A stretch of 17,028 nucleotides of DNA from Steroidobacteraceae bacterium (GTDB lineage Bacteria; Pseudomonadota; Gammaproteobacteria; Steroidobacterales; Steroidobacteraceae): contig JAICKZ010000023.1 in NCBI GenBank assembly GCA_025927665.1, positions 1 to 17,028 of the forward strand, given 5' to 3'. The position numbers were made by a program, and so were the translations under genes. Under the pieces are notes generated by a model. It was not told where the DNA came from. It worked only from the letters and a program-made list of their open reading frames with translations, and made no database searches. Positions 1-7,315 of the stretch are shown in pieces. Each line of letters begins with the position of its first letter. The first letter of the stretch is position 1.

Positions 1-1336
1 AATTTCTCGTCAACGTTATTGGGGTTGTCCGATTCCCATCATTCACTGTTCGTCATGCGGCGATGTTCCCGTTCCTGATGATCAACTGCCGGTGATCTTG
101 CCCGAAGATAAAGTGCCCGATGGCAGCGGTAATCCATTGAATAAAGATCCCGCGTTTTATGAATGCACTTGTCCTAAGTGCGGTGATAAAGCGCGTCGTG
201 AAACCGATACCATGGATACGTTTGTGGATTCATCATGGTACTTCCTTCGTTATGCCAGTGCTGACAACACCCAGTCGATGGTGGATGCACGAGCCAATTA
301 TTGGCTGCCAGTGGATCAATACATCGGTGGTATTGAACATGCGATTTTGCATCTGTTGTATTCGCGTTTCTGGACACGCGCCATGCGTGATCTCAAACTT
401 GTTGATGTCGCCGAACCATTTACCAATTTGTTGACACAAGGGATGGTGCTTAACAACATCTATTTCAGAAAACCTGCAGCTGGACGTATTCAATACTTCA
501 ATCCAAGCGAAGTTGATGTAAAACTGGACGACAAAGGTCAGCCCATAGAGGCGATATTACGCAGCGATGGATTGCCTGTCGAAAGCGGTGGCATAGGTAC
601 CATGTCCAAGTCAAAGAAGAATGGTGTTGACCCGCAAAAGTTGGTAGATGAATTCGGCGCAGATACCGCACGCTTGTTCATGATGTTTGCAGCGCCACCA
701 GAACAAACTTTGGAATGGTCGGATGAAGGCGTGCAGGGCGGATTCCGTTTTATGAAACGCTTGTGGCGTGTGGTCTATGATCATATGAAAGATGCTACCG
801 ACGCCAACAACGTAGAAACAAAGCTTGATGCGCAGTTAACAGCGCAGCAAAAGGATATGCGCCGCCTTGTGCATCAGACGCTTAATAAAGTAACGGATGA
901 TATTCAACGCCGGCGCATCTTTAATACTGCGATTGCGGCGGTCATGGAGTTGATGAATGCATTATCAAAGTTCAACGACGATACCGCACAAGGCCGTGCT
1001 ATCACTCAAGAGGCTCTTGAATTTATTGTATTGATGTTATCTCCCATCGTCCCACATGCTTGCCACGCGCTATGGAAGGAGTTGGGTCATACTACTGCAG
1101 TGATTGATGAACCTTGGCCAACAGCAGATGCGCAAGCATTGACACAGGATATCTTGGAGATGGTGGTGCAAATCAATGGCAAATTACGTGGTCGGGTCAA
1201 CATTGCGGCGAAGGCCAGCGAAGCAGAGGCACGTGCGGCTGCATTGGCTGATGACAATGTATCTAAATGGACTGCAGGCAAAGAAATACGCAAATTTGTC
1301 TATGTCCCCGGTAAGTTGATCAATATCGTTATCTAA
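1..1336 (+). CDS. leuS: Leucyl-tRNA synthetase, C-terminal part (5' end outside window)
   Basis: Class I aminoacyl-tRNA synthetase that charges tRNA-Leu in the cytoplasm. The reading frame is open from base 2 with no start, so the gene is cut by the window edge; about 444 C-terminal residues are present. The segment opens with SRQRYWGCPIPIIHC and a Cys-x2-Cys pair, typical of the LeuRS catalytic core. It continues with DTFVDSSWYFLRY, the signature loop (MSKSKKNGVDP at about 602-634), then ADTARLFMMFAAPP and TLEWSDEGVQGG, and ends with the anticodon-binding and C-terminal domains (MVVQINGKLRG). The first residue of the KMSKS motif is Thr here, but the second Lys is kept. The HIGH motif and most of the editing domain lie upstream of the window. 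lptE follows 9 bases later, the usual gammaproteobacterial pairing, so co-transcription is likely. Confidence 0.98.
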   Translation, partial: ISRQRYWGCPIPIIHCSSCGDVPVPDDQLPVILPEDKVPDGSGNPLNKDPAFYECTCPKCGDKARRETDTMDTFVDSSWYFLRYASADNTQSMVDARANYWLPVDQYIGGIEHAILHLLYSRFWTRAMRDLKLVDVAEPFTNLLTQGMVLNNIYFRKPAAGRIQYFNPSEVDVKLDDKGQPIEAILRSDGLPVESGGIGTMSKSKKNGVDPQKLVDEFGADTARLFMMFAAPPEQTLEWSDEGVQGGFRFMKRLWRVVYDHMKDATDANNVETKLDAQLTAQQKDMRRLVHQTLNKVTDDIQRRRIFNTAIAAVMELMNALSKFNDDTAQGRAITQEALEFIVLMLSPIVPHACHALWKELGHTTAVIDEPWPTADAQALTQDILEMVVQINGKLRGRVNIAAKASEAEARAAALADDNVSKWTAGKEIRKFVYVPGKLINIVI

Positions 1337-1345
1337 GGTACAGCA

Positions 1346-1849
1346 ATGGTTAATAAGTCCTTTGCTCAACAAGTTATTAACTGCGCATGCCTTGCACTGT
1401 GCATTCTTCTTGTTGGTTGCGGTTGGCAATTGCAGGGTGTGCATCATGTGTCAGCAGAGTTGCAACCACTGTATGTGCAGTATGTTGATGAGCACTCGGT
1501 TTTCAGTCGTGCGCTTAAAGATCGATTGCGAGGTTCGGGAGTCGAGATTGCCGAGAATGAATCAATGGCAAAAGTTATTTTACAGATCACCAAAGAAGAC
1601 TCTGGCCATCGTGTGATATCTGTTTCTCAGCGTAATACACCTGAAGAATATGAGGTTTACTACAACGTTGAATTCGTCTTGAAGTCTCGCAACGGCGATC
1701 TGATGTTGCAACAACCGTTAGCAAGTTCACACACCATGACCTATGACGAGAATCGTGCGTTAGCGAAACAACGCGAAGAAAATGTATTAAGCGACGACAT
1801 GGCTAATGAGTTGGCTGATCAATTATTGCGTCAAATCCGTAGACTATAA
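1346..1849 (+). CDS. lptE: LPS-assembly lipoprotein LptE
   Basis: Outer-membrane lipoprotein that plugs the LptD barrel and helps deliver lipopolysaccharide to the cell surface (role known from the family). The 167-residue product starts with a lipoprotein signal peptide whose lipobox is Leu-Val-Gly-Cys at 22-25. It is followed directly by GWQLQG, matching the GF.LRG that follows the acylated Cys in LptE. The residue after Cys is Gly, which suits outer-membrane sorting. The middle has the alternating beta pattern of the family (EYEVYYNVEFVL), and the C-terminal helix includes MANELADQLLRQIRRL. Length is in the usual range. The ATG at 1346 has AAGG at 1335-1338 as ribosome-binding site, overlapping the leuS stop. 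In most relatives holA follows directly; here holA is almost 10 kb away. Confidence 0.93.
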   Translation: MVNKSFAQQVINCACLALCILLVGCGWQLQGVHHVSAELQPLYVQYVDEHSVFSRALKDRLRGSGVEIAENESMAKVILQITKEDSGHRVISVSQRNTPEEYEVYYNVEFVLKSRNGDLMLQQPLASSHTMTYDENRALAKQREENVLSDDMANELADQLLRQIRRL

Positions 1850-1952
1850 TATTATTCACTTGTGATGAAATGCGGGCGAGCACATGCATAGATGCAAGTG
1901 ATCATGCGTGAAGCGGAAGAAAGTTTAACCATACCTTGATGATATAAATCAA

Positions 1953-2492
1953 ATGGAAATCAAGATGCCTGTACAAGTCATGCTGCCCATGGTTGTTACT
2001 CAAACCACTGTGCTCGTTTTGGATGAAGTGATCATCGAGCAATTGCAGCAACTATTATTGCAATTCAATTTACAGCTACAGCTAGTGGCCGAGGATCATA
2101 TTATTCCTGGCTCTTATTGGGGTGATTGCGAGGCCGGGTTGATTGGCAGCCATATCTATGCACGTCTGGATACGCCCGTACATTCAATATTGCATGAAGT
2201 CAGTCACTATGTTTGCATGGATGATGTACGACGTGACGCTCTGTATCGTGATGCAGGCGGGGACGATGACGAAGAAAACGCAGTGTGTTACTTGCAGATT
2301 TTATTGGCTGATCACGTGATCGGTCTTGATCGCGGACGGATGCAGCGCGATATGGATGCATGGGGATATACTTTTCGCCTTGGTTCCGCTCGCGCCTGGT
2401 TCGAGAATGAAGCTCTTGATGCACGCACATGGTTGATGGAAGCAGGATTGGTTTCAGCCGATGACTCTATCACCTGGCAATTGCGGCGTTAA
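1953..2492 (+). CDS. Putative HExxH zinc-peptidase-like protein of unknown function
   Basis: A 179-residue soluble protein with no signal peptide or membrane segment. The centre holds LHEVSHYVCMDD, an HExxH motif at residues 81-85, followed by an acidic stretch DAGGDDDEENAVCYLQ. Glu107 or Glu108 could be a third zinc ligand about 25 residues after HExxH, as in gluzincins. The C-terminal part (DMDAWGYTFRLGSARAWF, then an Asp-Ala-Arg-x-Trp-Leu stretch) looks like the conserved end of a proteobacterial family, but I cannot name it. HExxH alone does not prove peptidase activity. Start: the ATG at 1953 has no clear Shine-Dalgarno sequence; the ATG at 1965 (MPVQVML) has GGAAA at 1955-1959 in good position and may be the true start. 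The 103 bases after lptE contain a weak inverted repeat (TCACTTG 1856-1862, CAAGTGA 1895-1901) and no obvious terminator, so the gene may be read through from lptE. Confidence 0.8.
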   Translation: MEIKMPVQVMLPMVVTQTTVLVLDEVIIEQLQQLLLQFNLQLQLVAEDHIIPGSYWGDCEAGLIGSHIYARLDTPVHSILHEVSHYVCMDDVRRDALYRDAGGDDDEENAVCYLQILLADHVIGLDRGRMQRDMDAWGYTFRLGSARAWFENEALDARTWLMEAGLVSADDSITWQLRR

Positions 2493-2708
2493 ATGTAAAC
2501 CTATCTTAAAGTTACTACTCCACTTAACTCCAACTAACCTCGCTCTTACATTTTGAGATAGGTTCTATAATGATTTTCCGTCTGGAAGTTGTTGACGCTG
2601 GCCATATTGATAATCATAAAGTAATAATCATGCAGGTCTGTAATCGGCTTCCTAAATGACAAATTAGTTTGTTATAGTCAATTTTCTTGAATCAATTGGA
2701 CGATCATC
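2493..2708. other. Intergenic region before the DUF885 gene
   Basis: A 216-base AT-rich gap. It holds a 9-base inverted repeat (AACCTATCT at 2498-2506, AGATAGGTT at 2556-2564) with a 49-base loop and no T-run, so it is not a good terminator. TATAAT at 2566-2571 is a perfect -10 hexamer but lacks a convincing -35. TATAGT at 2673-2678, 30 bases before the next gene, has only a poor -35 (TTCCTA, 18-base spacing). The promoter of the next gene is probably here, but I cannot place it. Confidence 0.3.
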
Positions 2709-4493
2709 ATGTACATCAATCATTTGCTGTCCTGCGTTGCGCTCGGATGTCTCTTCAGTTCAGCCTCACCGGCCCATGATCGCGTCGAACCTGCGCCATC
2801 GCCATCATCAGTATTGGCGCAGCTGGGTGATAAATTTTATCTTGCACAACTTCGTTTTGATCCGATAAACAATGGCACCTTTATTGGCGATAATCGACTT
2901 GATGACAAATTAAATATCAATATTGATCCTGTTCAGCGGATCCACCAACGTGCTGTTTTGCAGCGTCTTGAATGGCAACTTCATCTCATCAAGCGCAAGC
3001 AACTCAGTGCAGAGGATGCGTTAACTTATGATTGCCTTGAGTATCAGCTGCAAGCGAATGTGGGTATTTTACGTTACCCGGACCACCTGTTGCCAATAGA
3101 ACACATAAGTGCAATTCCTTTGGTGCTAGCCAATTTTGGTAGCGGTCAGGCAGAACAACCATTGAACACGGTGGCGCAGTACGATGCGTATCTGCGACGC
3201 ATTTCGCGCTTGCCACTATGGATTGATCAAGCGTTGGTTAATATGCGTAAAGGGATAAGTCTTGGCATTGTGCAACCTCGTCCTATCGTGGAAGCTATGT
3301 TGGGTCCATTGAAACAACTGACGGTTGATATTGGCAATAATCCTTACTATGCGCCGATTAGAAATATGCCAGCGTCTTTTGATAATGCCAGTGCTGAACG
3401 TTTGAAGCGTGAATACTCAGAAACGTTGAAGCAAAAAATCATCCCAGCCATAAAAAAATTGGTGGACTTTGTTGATACACAATATCTTCCCGCCAGTCGA
3501 CATACCGATGGTTGGAGTGCCATGCCAGAAGGTCTTAATTGGTATAAACAATGGATCAAGTTTCAAACCACAACAAATCTTGAGCCCGATGTCATTCATA
3601 ATCTAGGTTTGCAAGAGGTGGCGCGAATTCAAGGAGAGCTTACAAAGTTGGCGCCCAAGCTTGGTTATGCAGGAGATCCGAAACAGTTTCTGGCATGGGT
3701 CCGTACCAATCAGAAATTTCTTCCATTTAAAAGTGAAGCAGAAATTCTGAATGCTTATCGAGATATCAATACACGAGTTAAAACTCAATTACCAAACTTG
3801 TTTGGTCGCTTGCCGAAGGCTGAACTGGATATTCGTCCCGAACCGGAGTTAACTCGAGAAGCCGCATCCGATCACTACTCCGTTCCAGCGGAAGATGGTT
3901 CGCGTCCCGGTGTATTTTGGGCCGTGATCAATGACCCTACCGCTTATAACTCTTCAACGATGGTGTCGTTGTTCTTGCATGAAGGCCAACCCGGTCATCA
4001 CTTTCATTTGTCTTTGCAGCAAGAATTGAATTTGCCGGTGTTTCGCAAGCGAACACAAATCAATGCCTATGCTGAAGGTTGGGCGTTGTATGCGGAAACG
4101 TTGGGTCATGAAATGGGTCTTTATGATGATCCAGTGATGTATGCGGGCAATTTGCGATTGGAAATGATGCGTGCTGTGCGCTTGGTTGTAGACACTGGCA
4201 TCCATGCAAAAGGTTGGACCCATGACCAGGCTGTTGCCTATATGATGGACAACACCGGCTATTCGGAAGCGCAGGCGCGTAATCAGATTGAGCGTTACAT
4301 GGTGTGGCCGGGACAGGCATTGGGTTACAAAATTGGCGCGCTCAAGATTCAACAACTGCGTGAGCGCGCAAAAAGTGAATTGGGAAGTAAATTCAACATT
4401 GCTGCATTTCACGATGCAATTCTGGCCGAAGGTTCGTTGCCTTTGTCAGTGCTTGAGGCTTACATCAATCGCTGGATAGAAACTCAGCGATGA
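2709..4493 (+). CDS. Exported DUF885-family metallopeptidase-like protein
   Basis: A 594-residue protein of the DUF885 family, zinc-peptidase-like proteins common in Xanthomonadales and other proteobacteria. The N-terminus (MYINHLLSCVALGCLFSSASPAHD) is a likely signal peptide with cleavage after Ser-Pro-Ala, so the enzyme should act in the periplasm or outside the cell. Family motifs are intact: LHEGQPGHHFHL with His424, Glu425, His430 and His431 as probable zinc ligands and catalytic residue; NAYAEGWALYAETLG with EGWALYAE at 456-463; and TGIHAKGWTHDQAVAYM followed by QIERYMVWPGQALGYKIG near the C-terminus. Length fits the family. Substrates are not known from the sequence; peptide hydrolysis is inferred from the family. 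Its last 48 bases overlap, on the opposite strand, the end of the PspC-domain gene. No strong Shine-Dalgarno sequence precedes ATG 2709 (GGACGATCATC). Confidence 0.9.
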   Translation: MYINHLLSCVALGCLFSSASPAHDRVEPAPSPSSVLAQLGDKFYLAQLRFDPINNGTFIGDNRLDDKLNINIDPVQRIHQRAVLQRLEWQLHLIKRKQLSAEDALTYDCLEYQLQANVGILRYPDHLLPIEHISAIPLVLANFGSGQAEQPLNTVAQYDAYLRRISRLPLWIDQALVNMRKGISLGIVQPRPIVEAMLGPLKQLTVDIGNNPYYAPIRNMPASFDNASAERLKREYSETLKQKIIPAIKKLVDFVDTQYLPASRHTDGWSAMPEGLNWYKQWIKFQTTTNLEPDVIHNLGLQEVARIQGELTKLAPKLGYAGDPKQFLAWVRTNQKFLPFKSEAEILNAYRDINTRVKTQLPNLFGRLPKAELDIRPEPELTREAASDHYSVPAEDGSRPGVFWAVINDPTAYNSSTMVSLFLHEGQPGHHFHLSLQQELNLPVFRKRTQINAYAEGWALYAETLGHEMGLYDDPVMYAGNLRLEMMRAVRLVVDTGIHAKGWTHDQAVAYMMDNTGYSEAQARNQIERYMVWPGQALGYKIGALKIQQLRERAKSELGSKFNIAAFHDAILAEGSLPLSVLEAYINRWIETQR

Positions 4494-5609
4494 AGTTTGC
4501 GACTGTTGATGAAGATCGTTGTTCATGTTGTTCCAGACGCCATGAATGATTTCAAGAAAGTGTTCGAAGAAATATTGCACTTGTGGGAAATGATGGAACG
4601 CATACCAGACGATCACAATACTTAAACCGACACTCACTATGCTGTCCCACAAACCGAACCACATTTCAGCAGGCGATCCCGAGAAATGAAGTGTTGCACG
4701 ACGAGTGATTTTGAATGGCGCAGTGGTCATTCCACAAAGAATCAGCATGACAATAGCCAGTACCCAAGTTGGTGTGTTACCGGCGGGAATGTGCCACCCG
4801 TATATGGCTCCTGTGCTGAGAAGAGAAATAATGGCAAGCATCCACGCCCAAAAGATCAGTACTGATACAACGCTTGAGATTGGTAACAGAATTCCTGCAA
4901 CAACTTTCGCGGCATAACTCGTTGGGTACGCGGTTTCATGAATATTGTTTTGCATGTTGTGTGACCACCGCCAAGCATGACGCTGACCTTTGCAATATTT
5001 TTTCCATTCCTTTTTATTCTTGAACTCCGAATAATTCTTTATTGCCTGCTCGATCACTTCCTGTGCGTTGAACGGTGCACCACGAGCGGCAGCCATATCT
5101 TCGGTGGTGTTTGCATAGGGGATCAAGAACATCATAATTAAATACATTAATGCCCAAATGCCGCTGGTGATAAACGCCAGAAATACAAACAGAATACGAA
5201 TGATGGCTACATCAATGTTAAAATAAACGGAGATGCCTTTGCATAGGCCGCTAATGATGGCGCCATCACGAATCTGATACAGACGTTTAGGCGCATCCAT
5301 CTTCGATGTACTACTTGCATTGGCATTGTCGGATTGAGCAGCCTCTTCTGTACTGCCTGAATCGACTGGGCCCATATCCTTGATGATTTGTGCAATTTCC
5401 TCATTGGTCATCACGTTCTTGTGTGGACGTAAATACTTAGAACATTTGTCGGCAATGGCCTGTTCCAAATCAGCGAGCACTTCTGCTTTATCAGGATTGT
5501 CCTTCAACTGAGATTCCGCACGCAGCAGATATTGCTTTAATGATTCGAAACCGCCTTCTTCAAGTTGGTATGCATTGCCATTTAGGCTAATGGAGATAAC
5601 CTTGTTCAT
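4446..5609 (-). CDS. PspC-domain membrane protein with HAAS-like N-terminus
   Basis: A 387-residue integral membrane protein. Residues 1-85 are a helical, charged domain (FESLKQYLLRAESQL, ADLEQAIADKCSKYL, TNEEIAQIIKDMG) resembling the HAAS-type domain often found in genes paired with PadR regulators. After a Ser/Asn linker, residues 108-166 form a PspC domain (RLYQIRDGAIISGLCKGISV, then VAIIRILFVFLAF and YLIMMFLIPY). PspC domains anchor envelope-stress sensing proteins in the inner membrane. Further hydrophobic segments lie at about 235-270, 281-295 and 320-337. The start is supported by GGGG 6 bases upstream of the ATG. It lies 25 bases downstream of padR, so the two form an operon and the regulator probably controls this gene. 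The C-terminal tail (about 16 residues) is encoded opposite the end of the DUF885 gene. The function in stress is inferred. Confidence 0.88.
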   Translation of the reverse strand: MNKVISISLNGNAYQLEEGGFESLKQYLLRAESQLKDNPDKAEVLADLEQAIADKCSKYLRPHKNVMTNEEIAQIIKDMGPVDSGSTEEAAQSDNANASSTSKMDAPKRLYQIRDGAIISGLCKGISVYFNIDVAIIRILFVFLAFITSGIWALMYLIMMFLIPYANTTEDMAAARGAPFNAQEVIEQAIKNYSEFKNKKEWKKYCKGQRHAWRWSHNMQNNIHETAYPTSYAAKVVAGILLPISSVVSVLIFWAWMLAIISLLSTGAIYGWHIPAGNTPTWVLAIVMLILCGMTTAPFKITRRATLHFSGSPAEMWFGLWDSIVSVGLSIVIVWYAFHHFPQVQYFFEHFLEIIHGVWNNMNNDLHQQSQTSSLSFYPAIDVSLKH

Positions 5610-5634
5610 AAATACCCCATGCGCGTCAATAAAG

Positions 5635-5958
5635 TTACTTGCCCAGATGATTCAGAAAAGTGTTCAGTGATTTCCAGTAGTCATTGAAATCGGCCAACTG
5701 TTTTTTGCCAGCCGCCGTCAACTTGTAATACTTGCGTGGTGGACCTGAATCCGATTCTTGCCATTCGTATGTCACCAGTTCTTCACGACGCATACGACTG
5801 AGCAGAGGATACAACGTGCCTTCCTGCGTACTGAATTCGGTGTCGCTCAGAATCTGCAGCATATCGGCCACATAGACCTTGTCGCCCGAAATGATCTTGA
5901 GGATCACGAATTCGAGCAGACCTTTGCGTATCGCCAGATATTTTTGTTCAGTGGACAT
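5635..5958 (-). CDS. PadR-family transcriptional regulator
   Basis: A 107-residue winged-helix repressor starting MSTEQKYLAIRKGLLEFVIL. It has the PadR hallmarks: LLEFVILKIISGDKVYVADMLQ (helices 1-2), FSTQEGTLYPLLSRMRREELV (recognition helix with the GTLYP.L.R motif), the wing ESDSGPPRKYYKLTAAGKKQL, and a short C-terminal dimerisation helix. A frame extension up to 6015 exists, but it would start upstream of the predicted -10 element, and its residues (MTPFPFTGTFLL) are not PadR-like, so I chose ATG 5958. Upstream AAGG at 5978-5975 is a distant ribosome-binding site. The gene precedes the PspC-domain gene by 25 bases in the same operon. PadR proteins of this small class usually repress their own operon, and the palindrome over the -10 here fits that. 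The inducing signal is unknown. Confidence 0.92.
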   Translation of the reverse strand: MSTEQKYLAIRKGLLEFVILKIISGDKVYVADMLQILSDTEFSTQEGTLYPLLSRMRREELVTYEWQESDSGPPRKYYKLTAAGKKQLADFNDYWKSLNTFLNHLGK

Positions 5959-5972
5959 ATTTTTAAAACAGC

Positions 5973-6015
5973 TACCTTGTAATAAAAAGGTACCAGTGAA
6001 TGGGAAGGGTGTCAA
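5973..6015 (-). promoter_or_regulatory. padR-pspC promoter with overlapping PadR-type operator
   Basis: On the minus strand a perfect -35 TTGACA (6015-6010) is followed by a 17-base spacer and the -10 TACCTT (5992-5987). The -10 is one arm of an inverted repeat: TACCTT (5973-5978 on plus) and AAGGTA (5987-5992) with 8 bases between. Such a dyad with an 8-base centre resembles known PadR operators, and its position over the -10 and start point would block transcription. Autoregulation is inferred; sigma-70 spacing and symmetry are seen directly. Confidence 0.65.
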
Positions 6016-6040
6016 CAGATTTATTATCTGGTGATATATT
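6012..6040 (+). promoter_or_regulatory. Possible promoter of the DUF2269-type gene, divergent from padR
   Basis: On the plus strand TCAACA (6012-6017, 4 of 6 consensus) is followed after 17 bases by TATATT (6035-6040, 5 of 6). The -35 overlaps the -35 of the padR promoter on the other strand, so RNA polymerase would compete for the two sites. The downstream gene starts 53 bases beyond the -10. This is weaker than the padR promoter. Confidence 0.4.
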
Positions 6041-6093
6041 CCCCAGCAGGGCAGATGCTAAATAGATGTGATGTCAGGTGAGGAAAAAATACG

Positions 6094-6561
6094 ATGAGCT
6101 ATCTGATGCTGAAATATTTACATATCCTGTTTGCCGTTATTGTCGTCGGCACTGGATTCGGCATTGCGTTTTTCCAATGGATAACATTTCGTAGTAATAA
6201 TTTAGAAGCGATCCGAACCATGACTCGCCATGTGGTGTTAGCAGACTGGTTGTTTACAACGCCCGCGGTACTGGGCCAATTCATCACCGGGTTACTACTG
6301 ATGAATAAACTGCACTATGGCTTTTCTTCATCTTGGTTTCTAACGGTGATTACGCTCTTTACATTTGTTGGCTGCTGCTGGATTCCCGTAGTTGTTATTC
6401 AATACAAACTAAAAAATCTTACGCAAGGTGAGACATCGGTTCTGAATAACGGCGAGCTCAAATATTGGATGCGTGTATGGACGGGGTTAGGCATTCCGGC
6501 ATTTGTCGCCATGCTGATTATTATTTGGTTAATGGTTGCAAAGCCATTGTCGATTACATGA
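6094..6561 (+). CDS. DUF2269-type small integral membrane protein
   Basis: A 155-residue inner-membrane protein with four predicted transmembrane helices at about 6-29, 48-71, 81-104 and 129-150. The opening LKYLHILFAVIVVGTGFGIAF, with a His inside helix 1, and the segment VLADWLFTTPAVLGQFITG match the pattern of DUF2269-like proteins (predicted integral membrane proteins of unknown function). Conserved His and Trp residues in the helices could bind a cofactor, but nothing in the sequence proves it. The ATG is preceded by GAGG at 6079-6082, spaced about 11 bases. It is transcribed away from padR, and the shared upstream region of 135 bases may couple the two promoters. Confidence 0.75.
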   Translation: MSYLMLKYLHILFAVIVVGTGFGIAFFQWITFRSNNLEAIRTMTRHVVLADWLFTTPAVLGQFITGLLLMNKLHYGFSSSWFLTVITLFTFVGCCWIPVVVIQYKLKNLTQGETSVLNNGELKYWMRVWTGLGIPAFVAMLIIIWLMVAKPLSIT

Positions 6562-6612
6562 TCAATTGAATGTTAGTGGTAATGTAGTAGTTGTGCATTG
6601 AGAATTAGCGGC

Positions 6613-6657
6613 GATAAAAAAAACGCCATCCCGGTCATGACCAAAATGGCGGTTATC
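6613..6657 (-). terminator. Rho-independent terminator of the bactofilin operon
   Basis: Read on the minus strand, a stem CGCCAT / ATGGCG (6651-6646 with 6629-6624) is followed at once by eight T (6623-6616), the standard intrinsic-terminator layout. The loop contains the palindrome GGTCATGACC (6633-6642). Flanking TTATC and GATAA (6653-6657, 6613-6617) extend the symmetry. It lies about 35 bases after the stop of the downstream bactofilin. On the plus strand there is no T-run, so it should not end the DUF2269-type transcript efficiently. Confidence 0.8.
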
Positions 6658-6691
6658 AAGCATCATTAATTGTTCAAGTAAAACTAATTGT

Positions 6692-7255
6692 TCAAGATCC
6701 CCTGGCCAACACACGCTCCGTTGCTTCAGGTGATAATGGCACGCCTGGAGTTAATTCACTAGGGATTGTAGGTCGTGATGCAGATGCCGCAGCAGTGACC
6801 GTTGGCTTTTCTGCTTTTGCTGCAGGTTTATCCGACATGTCGATGCGACCCTTGAAGAATGCACCTTCGACCAAGCCCACACGCGGTGCGAAGATATTGC
6901 CGGTTACTCGACCTGATTGATGAACGATCACCGCTTCATCACCGTATAGATCACCTTCTACTTTGCCGTCAATGGTGATCATGCGTGCTTTGATATCGCC
7001 GATCACAGAGCCATCGTTACCGATAGTGACGCACTGCGGATTATGAATAGAGCCTTCAATTTTACCTTGCAGAATAAAATCTTCTTCTGCAGATAGTTCA
7101 CCTTTGAAGTGCAAGGTAGGACCGAGAACCGCAACTTTAGGTGCGGTAGGAACAGCTTGTACTGGCGATACAGCAGCGCTTTGCATTGAAGAAGCGGTTG
7201 GTTGTACCCGCGATACTTCACGTTCTTGACGTGGGTCGATTCCAAAAGTAGCCAT
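6692..7255 (-). CDS. Bactofilin family protein (second in tandem)
   Basis: Bactofilins are cytoskeletal proteins that polymerise through a right-handed beta-helix and act as scaffolds for cell-wall enzymes or organelles at the membrane. This 187-residue copy starts MATFGIDPRQ; ATG 7255 has GGAG spaced 7 bases, preferred over the in-frame codon at 7279. Residues 1-45 are a disordered Ser/Ala/Gln/Pro-rich leader. The beta-helix core runs from HFKGELSAEEDFILQGKIEG through GNDGSVIGDIKARMITIDGK to GNIFAPRVGLVEGAFFKG, showing the repeated hydrophobic and Gly pattern. A tail of about 50 residues rich in Ala, Pro and Thr ends in TERVLARGS. The core aligns without gaps over about 93 residues with the neighbouring bactofilin, so the pair arose by duplication. 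It lies 60 bases downstream of that gene and ahead of a good terminator. No M23 peptidase partner is adjacent. Confidence 0.92.
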   Translation of the reverse strand: MATFGIDPRQEREVSRVQPTASSMQSAAVSPVQAVPTAPKVAVLGPTLHFKGELSAEEDFILQGKIEGSIHNPQCVTIGNDGSVIGDIKARMITIDGKVEGDLYGDEAVIVHQSGRVTGNIFAPRVGLVEGAFFKGRIDMSDKPAAKAEKPTVTAAASASRPTIPSELTPGVPLSPEATERVLARGS

Positions 7256-7315
7256 AAAAATCTCCGACTCAAATATCAAATTTTAATCTTGAACTGTGTA
7301 TATATTTACGCGGTG

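Noticed and set aside
1856..1901. Terminator after lptE
   Set aside because: The 7-base arms have a 32-base loop and no T-run, so it is not a credible intrinsic terminator.
2570..2659. A 29-codon frame on plus in the gap before the DUF885 gene
   Set aside because: No Shine-Dalgarno sequence, no recognisable product, and its ATG overlaps a TATAAT hexamer.
3954..4412. A 152-codon minus-strand frame inside the DUF885 gene
   Set aside because: It is antisense to the conserved HExxx-GH and EGWALYAE motifs of a clear family gene; its product is His/Gln-rich with no family pattern.
5959..6015. Longer PadR start at 6015
   Set aside because: It would begin at the predicted -35 element, upstream of the -10, and encode residues not found in PadR proteins.
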